Below are positions 1-8,302 of a stretch of 51,170 nucleotides of DNA, one piece after another (positions within the stretch are counted from its first letter, which is position 1; each line of letters begins with the position of its first letter). A program made the position numbers and the translations under genes. Source of the stretch: Silicimonas sp. (GTDB taxonomy: Bacteria; Pseudomonadota; Alphaproteobacteria; Rhodobacterales; Rhodobacteraceae); assembly GCA_022824315.1 (NCBI GenBank), contig JAJEAC010000074.1:1-51170 (forward strand), given 5' to 3'. The notes beneath the pieces were generated by a model. It had not been told where the DNA came from. It saw only the letters and a program-made list of their open reading frames with translations, and made no database searches.

Positions 1-283
1 GGATGGCGGGCTTTCCGGCCTGGTTTGGGACGGATTCGATGTTGAAGGCCATGGCGGGCACCGGTTATGGGAACATGCTGTGCACAACGAAGCCCGATTC
101 GTCTATGGTGTCAAGCGAAACCTGCAAGAAAATCTGCATCGCCATTCAATTTCCGCTGGGCGGCCCGTCGGGCGCGCCGGAAATGGCGGCGGCGCGCGTT
201 ATGGCAACATGAATCCAGTTACGGGGGCCCTGAAATGGTGAATTCCCGTTTCATGTCAACGGGTTGGATGCAAAAATGCCGGT
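1..283. other. Upstream leader with no convincing gene
   Basis: I see no supported gene between the window edge and the first permease. A plus-strand frame open from 3 to 212 has no family resemblance and no good ribosome-binding site. The binding protein and ATPase expected for the amino-acid ABC system that follows are not here, so they must lie outside the window or elsewhere in the genome. Confidence 0.4.
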
Positions 284-1180
284 TTGAAGTTCCGGTTAGC
301 GGGAGACGGATCGATTTTCGGGTTTTGCACCGATCCGACGACGCTCGACACCGCAAGGTGGACAGCATGCTATCTGACGACGGGCAAGCATATCGGGTTT
401 TACTGGTCCTTTGTCACCGTCCTTGTTCTCCTGGCAGTCACCGCTCCCACCGCCTTGCTCTTCGGCTTTGGCGGCGCGTCGGCCGCTCGGAGCCAGGTCC
501 TGCCGCTTCGCTGGTTCGGCACGATATACATCTCCATCGTGCGCGGCGTGCCGGATATCGCGTTCTTTCTCTTCTTCGTCATTGCCCTTGACCAGGGCTT
601 CGAGTTCCTGCGTCACCAGTATCTGTGCCCGGACTGGACCGACAGGATCTGGCAGGGCAACGATTTCGTCGTCTGCAGTGCAGCCAAGCTTCCGCTGGGC
701 AACGCACCGCAATGGGTTCACGAAGTCTACGGTTTCTTTCTTGCCGTCCTGACTTTCGCGATCGTCTTTGGCGCCTTCGCCGCGAACGTGCTCCACGGTG
801 CGATGCAGGCGGTGCCACGCGGGCAGATCGAGACGGCAGAAGCCTACGGCATGACGCCACGGCAAGCCTTTTGGCACGTGCTCGTCCCGCAAATGTGGAT
901 ATACGCGCTCCCCGGCCTGTCCAATCTCTGGATGCTGCTGATCAAGGCGACACCGCTGCTCTTCCTGCTTGGCGTTGAAGACATCGTCTATTGGGCGCGC
1001 GAGCTGGGCGGCACGAAACAGGCGCGCTTCTCCGACTACCCGCATGGCGACTGGCGGATCTGGTACTTCCTCGCACTGCTTGTGTTCTACCTTGCCTTCA
1101 CCAGGCTCAGCGAAGTCGTCCTGTCACGACTCACGCGCCGGCTCAGCCACGGACAGGCCACCATCGGGGCGACGGCATGA
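284..1180 (+). CDS. Polar amino-acid ABC transporter permease (HisM/EhuC type), first subunit
   Basis: Inner-membrane permease of the polar amino-acid uptake family, 298 residues with several hydrophobic segments. The cytoplasmic EAA loop that contacts the ATPase is visible as AEAYGMTPRQAFWHVLVPQ near residue 185. A periplasmic insertion of about 45 residues with two cysteines lies between early membrane segments; I remember this insertion from Rhodobacterales homologues. The start is a TTG at 284, because no ATG or GTG in frame precedes the conserved FCTDPTTL stretch; that start is uncertain. Its stop overlaps the start of the second permease by four bases (ATGA), so the two are translationally coupled and should form a heterodimer. 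The substrate cannot be read from the permease. No ATPase or binding protein follows; the next gene is pyrF. Confidence 0.85.
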   Translation: MKFRLAGDGSIFGFCTDPTTLDTARWTACYLTTGKHIGFYWSFVTVLVLLAVTAPTALLFGFGGASAARSQVLPLRWFGTIYISIVRGVPDIAFFLFFVIALDQGFEFLRHQYLCPDWTDRIWQGNDFVVCSAAKLPLGNAPQWVHEVYGFFLAVLTFAIVFGAFAANVLHGAMQAVPRGQIETAEAYGMTPRQAFWHVLVPQMWIYALPGLSNLWMLLIKATPLLFLLGVEDIVYWARELGGTKQARFSDYPHGDWRIWYFLALLVFYLAFTRLSEVVLSRLTRRLSHGQATIGATA

Positions 1181-1980
1181 GCTGCTGGCAAACCGTCCAG
1201 GACTACGGCCTGCGCGCGATCGGCATCGGCGAGCGCCTCCTGCCGCGCGAAGGCTTCGACCTATGCCAGCAATTCACCCTGATCGGTTCGGGGCTCATCT
1301 GGAACGTCTATTTCGGCCTTCTCGCACTGATTGTCGGCTTTTTCATCGCCAACGCGGTCGCGCTGTGCAAGGCTTCCTCCAATCCCTGGATCAGGAAGCC
1401 TGCCGAGTGGTTCATCCTCGTCTTCCGCGGCTCGCCGCTCTTCATCCAGTTCTTCCTGGCGTATTTCATTTTCCTGCGCGTCAAGCAGGCGGGCTACATG
1501 CCCTGGCTCACGTCGGCGCAGGCCGGCGCCCTGATCGTTCTCGTGCTGAACACCGCCGCCTATTCCGGGGAGATCTTCTTTGGCGCATTGCGCACGGTGC
1601 CCCGCGGCGAGGTCGAGGCAGCTGATGCCTATGGCTTCACGGGGTGGAAGAGGTTTGTCTCGATCATCTGGCCGACGACCATGAGGCTCGCATGGCCAGC
1701 CTACACCAACGAGGCCATATTCCTCTTTCACGCAACGACGCTGGTCTTCTTTTCCGGGTTCCCGACCTGGAGACAGCAGGGCGACGCACTCTACTACGCG
1801 AACTATTTTGCGGACAAAACGTTCAACCCGTTCGTTCCCTACCCGATCGTCGCCTTCTACTTCATCCTGTTGACCCTGGCCCTGATCGGATCATTCGGCC
1901 TCGTCAACCGGCGGCTCAACCGCCACCTGCCGCAGGAACGCCGCGCAAGGTTGAAATTCCGCCCCAACATCATCCGGTAG
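1177..1980 (+). CDS. Polar amino-acid ABC transporter permease, second subunit
   Basis: Second membrane subunit, 267 residues, of the same HisM/HisQ family. The EAA loop is visible as EVEAADAYGFTGWKRF, and the first membrane span follows the conserved GLIWNVYFGLLALIVGF stretch. I chose the ATG at 1177, which overlaps the first permease stop, over a longer frame from 991 because the family begins close to this point and the upstream extension is arginine/histidine-rich shadow sequence. It should pair with the first permease. About 130 bases separate it from pyrF, so pyrF may have its own promoter or be read through. Confidence 0.88.
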   Translation: MSCWQTVQDYGLRAIGIGERLLPREGFDLCQQFTLIGSGLIWNVYFGLLALIVGFFIANAVALCKASSNPWIRKPAEWFILVFRGSPLFIQFFLAYFIFLRVKQAGYMPWLTSAQAGALIVLVLNTAAYSGEIFFGALRTVPRGEVEAADAYGFTGWKRFVSIIWPTTMRLAWPAYTNEAIFLFHATTLVFFSGFPTWRQQGDALYYANYFADKTFNPFVPYPIVAFYFILLTLALIGSFGLVNRRLNRHLPQERRARLKFRPNIIR

Positions 1981-2110
1981 CGCAAGCAGCGCATCTGCGA
2001 ACCCGATCCCGGCGCGGCCTGATTTCGGGCAAAACGCGCGTAAAACGGGACTTTGCGCCTTGGAGCAGGCGACGCTTGCCCTCGGCGGCGGAAACAACTA
2101 GGCGGCACCC

Positions 2111-2815
2111 ATGATCCAGTCTGATGATCGCCTGATTGTCGCGCTTGACGTCCCGGACGCACTCGCGGGTCTTGATCTCGCGGCGCGTCTTGGCGACAGC
2201 GTGTCCTTCTACAAGATCGGGCTTGGCATGCTCACGGGCGGCGGCTTCGCGCTGGCAAGCGAGCTCAGGCAGGATCACGGCAAGCGCATCTTCCTGGACA
2301 TGAAGCTCTTCGACATCGGTGCAACGATCGAGGCCGCCACGCGCGGCCTTGCCCGATCCGGCATCGATTTCCTGACCGTCCACGGAGACCCGCACGTGGT
2401 GCGCGCCGCCTGCGAAGGTGCGGCTGATTCCGCGATGAATGTCTTGGCGGTCACGTTCCTCACATCCCTCGACCGAAGCGATCTTGATGCCGCCCAGACA
2501 AGGCCGGGAGAGATTGCCGATCTCGTGGCCGAGCGGGCCGGGCGGGCAATCGAGGCCGGAGCCGACGGCGTCATTGCCTCGCCGCTTGAGGTCCGTGCAA
2601 TCCGCGCGTTGCCTGAAGCCAAGGGCAAGCTGATCGTCACGCCCGGGGTGCGGCCGACCGGCACCGATCCCGGCGATCAAAAACGGATCGCAACGCCGGT
2701 CGATGCCATCCGGGACGGTGCCGACCACGTGGTCGTCGGACGCCCCATCCATCGCGCGCCCGATCCCGTGAAGGCGGCGCGAGACATCATCGCCTCGATC
2801 AGGGACATGAACTGA
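2111..2815 (+). CDS. pyrF: Orotidine 5'-phosphate decarboxylase
   Basis: Catalyses the last step of de novo UMP synthesis, decarboxylating orotidine 5'-phosphate in the cytosol. The 234-residue length is normal for the bacterial family 1 enzyme. Visible family marks are the N-terminal LIVALDVPD strand, the active-site stretch KRIFLDMKLFDIG near residue 60 with the catalytic Lys/Asp set, VTPGVRPTG near 180 that closes on the phosphate, and DHVVVGRPIHRAPDP near the C-terminus. It stands alone here, downstream of an amino-acid permease pair and convergent with the FAD oxidoreductase at 2901. The start at 2111 gives an ordinary N-terminus. Confidence 0.96.
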   Translation: MIQSDDRLIVALDVPDALAGLDLAARLGDSVSFYKIGLGMLTGGGFALASELRQDHGKRIFLDMKLFDIGATIEAATRGLARSGIDFLTVHGDPHVVRAACEGAADSAMNVLAVTFLTSLDRSDLDAAQTRPGEIADLVAERAGRAIEAGADGVIASPLEVRAIRALPEAKGKLIVTPGVRPTGTDPGDQKRIATPVDAIRDGADHVVVGRPIHRAPDPVKAARDIIASIRDMN

Positions 2816-2900
2816 CTGCAAGGGCGCCGCCGTGTCGCCTCGTCGCGAAGGCCACCAATCGCCCTGCCTCGACCGTTCGTCACGGACCAGGCGCGTGTCG

Positions 2901-3968
2901 TCACCTGCAGAAGCGCGACGGCAGGAGGGAGCCAACCACGTCAGCGGGCAATGATGGCTTCCTGTCGAACACGAGGTCGGCCAGAAGCGCCGCTGCTGCG
3001 GGAGCCGTTTGGAATCCGAAGCCTCCCTGGCCTGCCATCCAGAAAAAGCCCGGATGGCCGGGCGCTTCGCCAATGACGAGCGCGCGGTCAGGCGCGAAGG
3101 TTCTGAGGCCCGCCCAGTTGGTTTCCATGCGCACGACCGGCTCGGTCACGTATCGCTCGTAGCGCGCCAGGCCTTCGGCGAGCACCATGTCGTCCGCCCA
3201 TGCATCCATCGGCTCCATCGCATGCTCCTCGGCTGCCGAGACGATCCAGCCACCCGCGTCGGGCTTTGCGTACCAGGATTCGCCCGGACCCGCCAGTAAT
3301 GGCCAGTCCCTGACGTCATGCCCGCCCGGCGCCGGCAGCCGCGCGACTGACCTGCGGTAGGGCTGCAGCCCGATTCGCGCCACACCTGCCATCCCCGCGA
3401 TTTCGTCAGCCCAAGCCCCGGCAGCATTGATCACGACATCGGCCACGATCTCCTCGTCCCCGACCGAAAGACGCCAGGAATCGGGGCGCTCGATCTTCGT
3501 GACGCCGGCCCCGACTCTTATTGTTGCACCGTGTCTCCGCGCTTCTGACGCCATGGCCTGCAAGAGCCGGTTCGTGTCGATGTCCTGAGCGTTCTCGGTA
3601 TACCCGGCCCGCACGACGGCGCGAGACAGGATCGGCACCCGCGAACGCGCCTCACGTATTGGAATTTCCGCAAGGCCCAGCGCGGCCATGTCAGCCTCGA
3701 ACGCACCCGCGTCGTCCTGCAATGCAACTGCCATGAGACCCCGGGGGGACAAGGCATTGAGCGACTCGTGAACCGGACGCGACGCCTGGTTGAGGGCACG
3801 GACGACGTCGTTCCCGTAGTCCTCGATGAACATCGCCGCCGAACGCCCGCTCGCGTGGTAGCCAAGCGCGGTCTCGCGTTCCAGCACCAGAACGCGGGTC
3901 GACGGCGCCAATGTTGCGGCGGCAGCGAGTCCTGCAATGCCGCCGCCGATTATGGTGACACGCGTCAC
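2901..3968 (-). CDS. FAD-dependent oxidoreductase of the DAO family (D-amino-acid/amine oxidase-like)
   Basis: Flavoprotein of the DAO fold, 355 residues. The N-terminus carries the dinucleotide-binding motif (TIIGGGIAGLAAAATL), followed by ERETALGYHASGRSAAMF, the usual flavin-contact stretch, and a C-terminal FFWMAGQGGFGFQTAPA stretch that closes the FAD site. Such enzymes oxidise D-amino acids, glycine derivatives or other amines to imines. I chose the GTG at 3968, which overlaps the stop of the aldo/keto reductase by four bases, because the Rossmann motif begins four residues later; the longer frame from 4139 is shadow sequence. It is last in the minus-strand unit after the BMP-type importer and reductase, so it may act on what that importer brings in. 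The substrate is unknown. Confidence 0.88.
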   Translation of the reverse strand: MTRVTIIGGGIAGLAAAATLAPSTRVLVLERETALGYHASGRSAAMFIEDYGNDVVRALNQASRPVHESLNALSPRGLMAVALQDDAGAFEADMAALGLAEIPIREARSRVPILSRAVVRAGYTENAQDIDTNRLLQAMASEARRHGATIRVGAGVTKIERPDSWRLSVGDEEIVADVVINAAGAWADEIAGMAGVARIGLQPYRRSVARLPAPGGHDVRDWPLLAGPGESWYAKPDAGGWIVSAAEEHAMEPMDAWADDMVLAEGLARYERYVTEPVVRMETNWAGLRTFAPDRALVIGEAPGHPGFFWMAGQGGFGFQTAPAAAALLADLVFDRKPSLPADVVGSLLPSRFCR

Positions 3969-4894
3969 GCTTCCTCCAACCGGTCGGTCGCGGGAGGAGG
4001 CGCGGGCGACAGCGCCGAAAGCCGGGCAAGGAGCGCGTCGTCGATTTCGAAATCGATGGCCGCGAGTGATGGTGCAAGCTGCTCCGTCGACTTGGCCGAG
4101 ACGATGGGCCCCCAAATGCCCGGATGCCGCGCGACCCATGCCACCGCAAGGGTCGCCGGGGCCGCGCCGACCTCTTCCGCGATCTTGACCAGATCCGCTA
4201 CGGCCTCGTGCATCCAGTCGAACCCGTAGCGGAACGCGTAGATGTCACTGGTGGTGAGACGACCGGTCCCTCCGGAAGCGTATTTCCCGGTCAGGAGACC
4301 GCCACCGAGCGGGGAATAGGGACATGCAGCCAGACCCTCCGCACGTGCCATTGGCAGGATCTCGACTTCCGCCTGCCGCTTCACCAGGTTGTACATCGGC
4401 TGAAGGAACCGGATCTCGACACCAAGCTCGCGTGCGACCTCTCGCGCCTTCATCACCTGCCACGCGGCGAAATTGGAAACGCCAAAGGCACGCACCGAAC
4501 CGTCTTCCATGTACCTGGCAAGCGTCTCGAATGTCTCTTCAAGCGGCGTCTCTCCATCCCAGCGGTGGAGATACAGGAGATCGACGGTCTCCAGTCCGAG
4601 CCGCTTTCGGCTCGCGCCGAATTCCTCGTCGATCCGCGACCGGCATGCACCGTGATACCCGCATTTCGTGGCGATGAAGACGTCGTCGCGCTCGGGTGCG
4701 ACCAGCCGCCCGGCAATTTCCTCGGAACGGCCCTCGGAGTAGAGAAACGCCGTGTCGAAGAAATTGATGCCCGCCTCCCGGCAAGCCGAATACATCTCCG
4801 CAGAGGCGGTTTCGTCCGCTGCGCCGCCGAACTGCATCGTGCCGAAGCTGAACCTCGACAGGGCCTGCCCCGAAATCGTTATCAAGTCCGGCAT
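3965..4894 (-). CDS. Aldo/keto reductase
   Basis: NAD(P)H-dependent carbonyl reductase of the aldo/keto reductase TIM-barrel superfamily, 309 residues. Visible are FDTAFLYSEGRSEE (catalytic Asp and Tyr), DVFIATKCGYHG (catalytic Lys), VDLLYLHRWDGETPLEETF (catalytic His) and VRAFGVSNFAAWQ. The start at 4894 (MPDLITISGQAL) puts the first strand at residue 3; an upstream extension to 5044 runs through the hairpin at 4963-4998 and is rejected. The gene overlaps the DAO-family oxidase by four bases, so the two are co-translated. About 70 bases separate its start from the hairpin that follows the importer's binding-protein gene. It resembles the L-galactose dehydrogenase and voltage-channel-beta-like subfamilies only in general terms. 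Confidence 0.9.
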   Translation of the reverse strand: MPDLITISGQALSRFSFGTMQFGGAADETASAEMYSACREAGINFFDTAFLYSEGRSEEIAGRLVAPERDDVFIATKCGYHGACRSRIDEEFGASRKRLGLETVDLLYLHRWDGETPLEETFETLARYMEDGSVRAFGVSNFAAWQVMKAREVARELGVEIRFLQPMYNLVKRQAEVEILPMARAEGLAACPYSPLGGGLLTGKYASGGTGRLTTSDIYAFRYGFDWMHEAVADLVKIAEEVGAAPATLAVAWVARHPGIWGPIVSAKSTEQLAPSLAAIDFEIDDALLARLSALSPAPPPATDRLEEA

Positions 4895-4962
4895 CGGTTC
4901 AGCTCGATTTCGTTTCCGGAGCTCCCCGGTTCGGGAATGGCGCAAACGGACGGCAAGATTCA

Positions 4963-4998
4963 ACCCGGCGCGCCGGCGAGTCCGTCGGCGCGCCGGGT
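4963..4998 (-). terminator. 13-bp GC-rich stem-loop after the binding-protein gene
   Basis: Arms 4963-4975 and 4986-4998 are perfect 13-base complements with a 10-base loop. On the minus strand the stem begins 12 bases after the stop of the BMP-type binding protein. No clear U-run follows, so it could be an attenuating or mRNA-stabilising hairpin of the kind often found after ABC binding-protein genes rather than a full terminator. It separates the importer from the aldo/keto reductase and FAD oxidase. Confidence 0.7.
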
Positions 4999-5009
4999 CG
5001 AGCAGACGA

Positions 5010-6089
5010 TCAATTGGGAATTTCGCCCGTGATCCCCTCGACATAGAAGTTCATGCCAAGCAGCGTTCCGTCATCGGCGGTCTCGCCTTCCGCCAGCCAC
5101 GGCGATCCATCCTGCTTGTTCAGCGGACCGGTGAACGCATGATACTCGCCGCTTGCGATCGCATCGCGCAGGGCTTCGGCTTCCGCCTTGACGTCCGCCG
5201 GCACTGCATCGGAGATTTCGCCAATCTCGACCATGCCGGGACCGATGCCGTCCCAAATGTCAACGCTTTCCCAGGTGCCGTCCATCACGGCCTGCACCCT
5301 TGCGATGTAGTACGGCGCCCAGTTGTCGATGATCGAACTCACGCGCGGCAGCGGCGCGTATTCCGACATGTCCGAGGCCTGGCCGAACGAGATCACGCCC
5401 GCTTCGGCAGCGGCGGCCTGCGGCGCGGTCGAATCCGTATGCTGCAAGACAACGTCCACGCCGTTGTCGATCAGCGCCTTCGCGGCATCCGCCTCTTTCG
5501 GGGGATCGAACCACGTGTAGACCCAGATCACGCTCATCTCCACGTCCGGGTTTGCCTTCTTGGCATGGATATACGCCGAGTTGATGCCCCGAATGACCTC
5601 GGGGATCGGGAAGGACGCGATATAGCCGATCTTGTTGGTCTTCGTCATCTTGCCCGCGATATGGCCCTGCACCGCACGTCCCTCGTAGAATCGCGCGGAG
5701 TAGGTGCTGACATTGTCGGCGCGCTTGTAGCCGGTTGCGTGCTCGAACTTCACGTCCGGGAAATTGGCCGCCACGTTGATCGTCGGATCCATGTACCCGA
5801 ACGAGGTCGTGAAAATGATGTCCGCGCCCTGGAGCGCCATCTGGGTCATTGCCCGCTCGGCATCAGCGCCTTCGGGCACGCTCTCCTGATAGACGGTCTC
5901 GACCTTGTCGCCAAAGTGCTCCTCCACGGCCAGCAGGCCCTGGTGGTGTTCATAGGTCCACCCGCCGTCTCCGATCGGCCCGACATAGACAAATCCGGCC
6001 TTGACCGGCCCGTCGCCATGGCTGTCGCCGAAAGCCGGCAGACCCATTGACATTGCGGCTGCAGCCGCCAGAAGTAAGGTTTTCGTCAT
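5010..6089 (-). CDS. BMP-family ABC transporter substrate-binding protein
   Basis: Periplasmic binding protein of the BMP/PnrA-like family, which binds purine nucleosides and related compounds in characterised members. The product is 359 residues. The first 22 or so form a signal peptide (MTKTLLLAAAAAMSMGLPAF), and no lipobox cysteine is evident, so it should be a free periplasmic protein. The mature part opens with the family's KAGFVYVGPIGDGGWTYEH strand. The ATG at 6089 is preceded by a GGGGG ribosome-binding site about six bases away; the longer frame upstream is rejected. It is the fourth gene of the importer unit, 34 bases after the second permease, and is followed by a strong hairpin, which would favour high expression of this subunit. 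The substrate is inferred only at family level. Confidence 0.92.
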   Translation of the reverse strand: MTKTLLLAAAAAMSMGLPAFGDSHGDGPVKAGFVYVGPIGDGGWTYEHHQGLLAVEEHFGDKVETVYQESVPEGADAERAMTQMALQGADIIFTTSFGYMDPTINVAANFPDVKFEHATGYKRADNVSTYSARFYEGRAVQGHIAGKMTKTNKIGYIASFPIPEVIRGINSAYIHAKKANPDVEMSVIWVYTWFDPPKEADAAKALIDNGVDVVLQHTDSTAPQAAAAEAGVISFGQASDMSEYAPLPRVSSIIDNWAPYYIARVQAVMDGTWESVDIWDGIGPGMVEIGEISDAVPADVKAEAEALRDAIASGEYHAFTGPLNKQDGSPWLAEGETADDGTLLGMNFYVEGITGEIPN

Positions 6090-6123
6090 GTTTTCCCCCA
6101 GTTTGCTGTTGCAAGGACTCCTC

Positions 6124-7056
6124 TCAGCCCGAAGCGTGGAACGTGCGCCCCAGCGAGTTGGGCGCATTGGCCTGTGCCCGCCTTTTGTCGGACGAAATGA
6201 TGACCAGCACAAGGATGGTAATCAGGTAGGGCGACATCGACAAGAGTTCGACGGGAATTGCTATCCCGGCCGCCTGCAGGTTCAGTTGCAAAACGCTCAC
6301 GCCGCCGAAGAGATAGGCGCCGAGCAGGACGCGCCACGCCCGCCAGGAGCCGAAGACCACGATCGCCAGCGCGATCCAGCCACGCCCGGCCGTCATGCCT
6401 TCCGTCCATTGCGGCACGATCACGAGGCTCAGGCAGGCCCCGCCCAGCCCCGCAAGCGCGCCGCCAAAGGCGATCGCCGCAAGCCTGGTGCCCAGCACGG
6501 AGTAGCCGAGCGCGTGCGCCGCTTCATGGCTTTCGCCCACGGCACGAAGAATCAGGCCGGAACGGGTGGATCTCAGGTACCACCAGACGCCGGCAACCGC
6601 GGCCAGCGAAAGGTAGACCAGGGCATGCTGGCTGAACAGTACCGGCCCCACGACCGGCAGTTCCGAAAGCACGGGAAGATCCAGTCTCGGCGATGCAGGA
6701 GGGCGGATGCCGACATAGCCTTGCCCCATCAGCGAGGAAATCCCCAGCCCGAACAGCGTCAGCCCCAGCCCGGTGGCGACCTGGTTTGACAAGAGCACCT
6801 GAGTCAGCACGCCAAAGAGAAGTGCAAGCACGGCGGCAGCAGCGGCGGCGGCCAGGAATCCCAAGGCAGGCGAGCCGCTTTCGACCGCAGCCATGAAACC
6901 CGAGACGGCGCCAACGATCATCATGCCCTCGACGCCAAGGTTAAGTACACCGGATTTCTCGACCACGAGTTCGCCCATGGCCGCCAGCAAGATGGGCGTT
7001 GACGCCAGCAACAGCGCCGAGATCAGCAGGACTGGGTTGATTGAGCCCAGATCCAT
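6124..7056 (-). CDS. BMP-type (nucleoside) ABC transporter permease, second subunit
   Basis: Inner-membrane permease of the BPD_transp_2 family, 310 residues with about eight to ten hydrophobic segments. The conserved stretch GELVVEKSGVLNLGVEGMM near residue 25 and the later GESHEAAHALGYSV motif are typical of the YufQ/NupQ-like subunit of nucleoside importers. I chose the ATG at 7056 (MDLGSINPVLL), where the first membrane segment begins. A 160-base gap separates this start from the preceding permease stop, unusual for an operon whose other junctions are tight; I could not find a gene in it. It should pair with the permease at 7217. Confidence 0.9.
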   Translation of the reverse strand: MDLGSINPVLLISALLLASTPILLAAMGELVVEKSGVLNLGVEGMMIVGAVSGFMAAVESGSPALGFLAAAAAAAVLALLFGVLTQVLLSNQVATGLGLTLFGLGISSLMGQGYVGIRPPASPRLDLPVLSELPVVGPVLFSQHALVYLSLAAVAGVWWYLRSTRSGLILRAVGESHEAAHALGYSVLGTRLAAIAFGGALAGLGGACLSLVIVPQWTEGMTAGRGWIALAIVVFGSWRAWRVLLGAYLFGGVSVLQLNLQAAGIAIPVELLSMSPYLITILVLVIISSDKRRAQANAPNSLGRTFHASG

Positions 7057-7216
7057 CACGGCGCCTTCCCACCCGGCCGCGCAACACGCTGCACCGGCCG
7101 CCCTCGCCTCCAATGGCCAGGCCTGGACGGCGACCGAGAACGTGTCGTCGCAAGACGGCGAGGTTCTCGCGGCAAGACCAATGGGCGAATGTCTGACCGG
7201 CCGGTCCCGACGTCAC

Positions 7217-8302
7217 TCATGCCCGTGCCCTCGCGTCGATCCTGACACGGTAGTTCGTCATCACGTCGAGGGCCAGGAGGAAAAACAGGAGCATTCCCTG
7301 AAACGCCTGGATTGCCGCCGCAGGCACGCCCAGCGTGGCCTGAGCCGCCTCTCCACCTATGTAGGTGAGGGCCATCAGGAATCCTGCAAGCAGGATGCCG
7401 ACCGGATGCAGCCGCCCGAGGAACGCCACGATGATCGCCGTGAACCCGTAACCCACGTTGAAGTCGATATTGATCTGCCCGGCGGGGCCGGCCACCTCGA
7501 ACAGACCCGCAAACCCGGCCAGTGCTCCGGATGCGCCCAGGCAGGTCAGCACCAGCAACCCGGGGTTCACGCCTGCAAACCTAGCAGCACGCGGGCTCGC
7601 ACCTGCAAGACGGATGTTGAACCCAAGGATGTGACGGGACAGCAGAACATGGCCCAGAATGACCGCGATGAACGCGGCCACGACTCCCCAGTGCATGCCC
7701 GACCCGGCAATCAACTCATGGTTCGCCGCAGAATCGTAATGCCTGAGGTTGCGCGAGCCGGGGAACCCGGCCCCGTCCGGACTCCTCAAGGGACCAAGCG
7801 CCATCCAGGCCAGTATCTGCTCGGCCACGTATACAAGCAGAAGCGAGACAAGAATCTCGTTCGTGTTGAAGCGCGTCCGGAGAATGCCGGGAATCATCGC
7901 CCAAAGGAATCCGCCAAGGCCGCCCGCAAGCACCATCAGCGGAAAGATCAGCCATCGCGCCTCCAGCGGGTAGAAGGCCAGCCCGACCGCGGCCCCGCAG
8001 ATCGCTCCCATGATGTACTGGCCTTCCGCTCCGATGTTCCAGACTCCGGCGCGAAATCCGAGCGATAGCCCGATCGCGATCAGGATCAGGGGACCAGCCT
8101 TCACCAGCAACTGTCCCCGATAGTAGAACGCGAACTCGCCGAGAATCGGGTCCCAGAATATCGTTCGGATCACGAGCAGCGGATCCTTGCCCAGGAACGC
8201 GAACAGCAGTCCCCCCGCCACCATTGTCGCCAGTACCGCTAGCAGCGGCGTCGCCCATGCCCAGGCGCGGGACGGCGCGGGACGTCGCTCCAGCCGGATC
8301 AC
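7217..8302 (-). CDS. BMP-type (nucleoside) ABC transporter permease, first subunit
   Basis: Inner-membrane permease, 361 residues, of the YufP/NupP-like subgroup. A short basic N-terminus (MIRLERRPAPSRAW) precedes the first membrane segment; GFRAGVWNIGAEGQYIMGA near residue 85 is the subgroup's characteristic cytoplasmic stretch, and PVGILLAGFLMALTYIGGEAAQ lies near the end. The ATG at 8302 overlaps the ATPase stop by four bases, giving translational coupling between ATPase and permease. It forms the membrane channel with the subunit at 6124. The transported compound is probably a nucleoside or similar base-containing molecule by family, but nothing in the permease fixes this. Confidence 0.9.
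   Translation of the reverse strand: MIRLERRPAPSRAWAWATPLLAVLATMVAGGLLFAFLGKDPLLVIRTIFWDPILGEFAFYYRGQLLVKAGPLILIAIGLSLGFRAGVWNIGAEGQYIMGAICGAAVGLAFYPLEARWLIFPLMVLAGGLGGFLWAMIPGILRTRFNTNEILVSLLLVYVAEQILAWMALGPLRSPDGAGFPGSRNLRHYDSAANHELIAGSGMHWGVVAAFIAVILGHVLLSRHILGFNIRLAGASPRAARFAGVNPGLLVLTCLGASGALAGFAGLFEVAGPAGQINIDFNVGYGFTAIIVAFLGRLHPVGILLAGFLMALTYIGGEAAQATLGVPAAAIQAFQGMLLFFLLALDVMTNYRVRIDARARA

Noticed and set aside
296..1045. Long minus-strand frame opposite the first permease
   Set aside because: The plus strand encodes a clear ABC permease; the minus frame is charge-rich without any family resemblance, typical of high-GC antisense frames.
1970..3073. 367-codon minus-strand frame across pyrF
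   Set aside because: It runs antisense to an unmistakable pyrF and overlaps the FAD oxidoreductase; the peptide is Arg-rich and unlike a protein.
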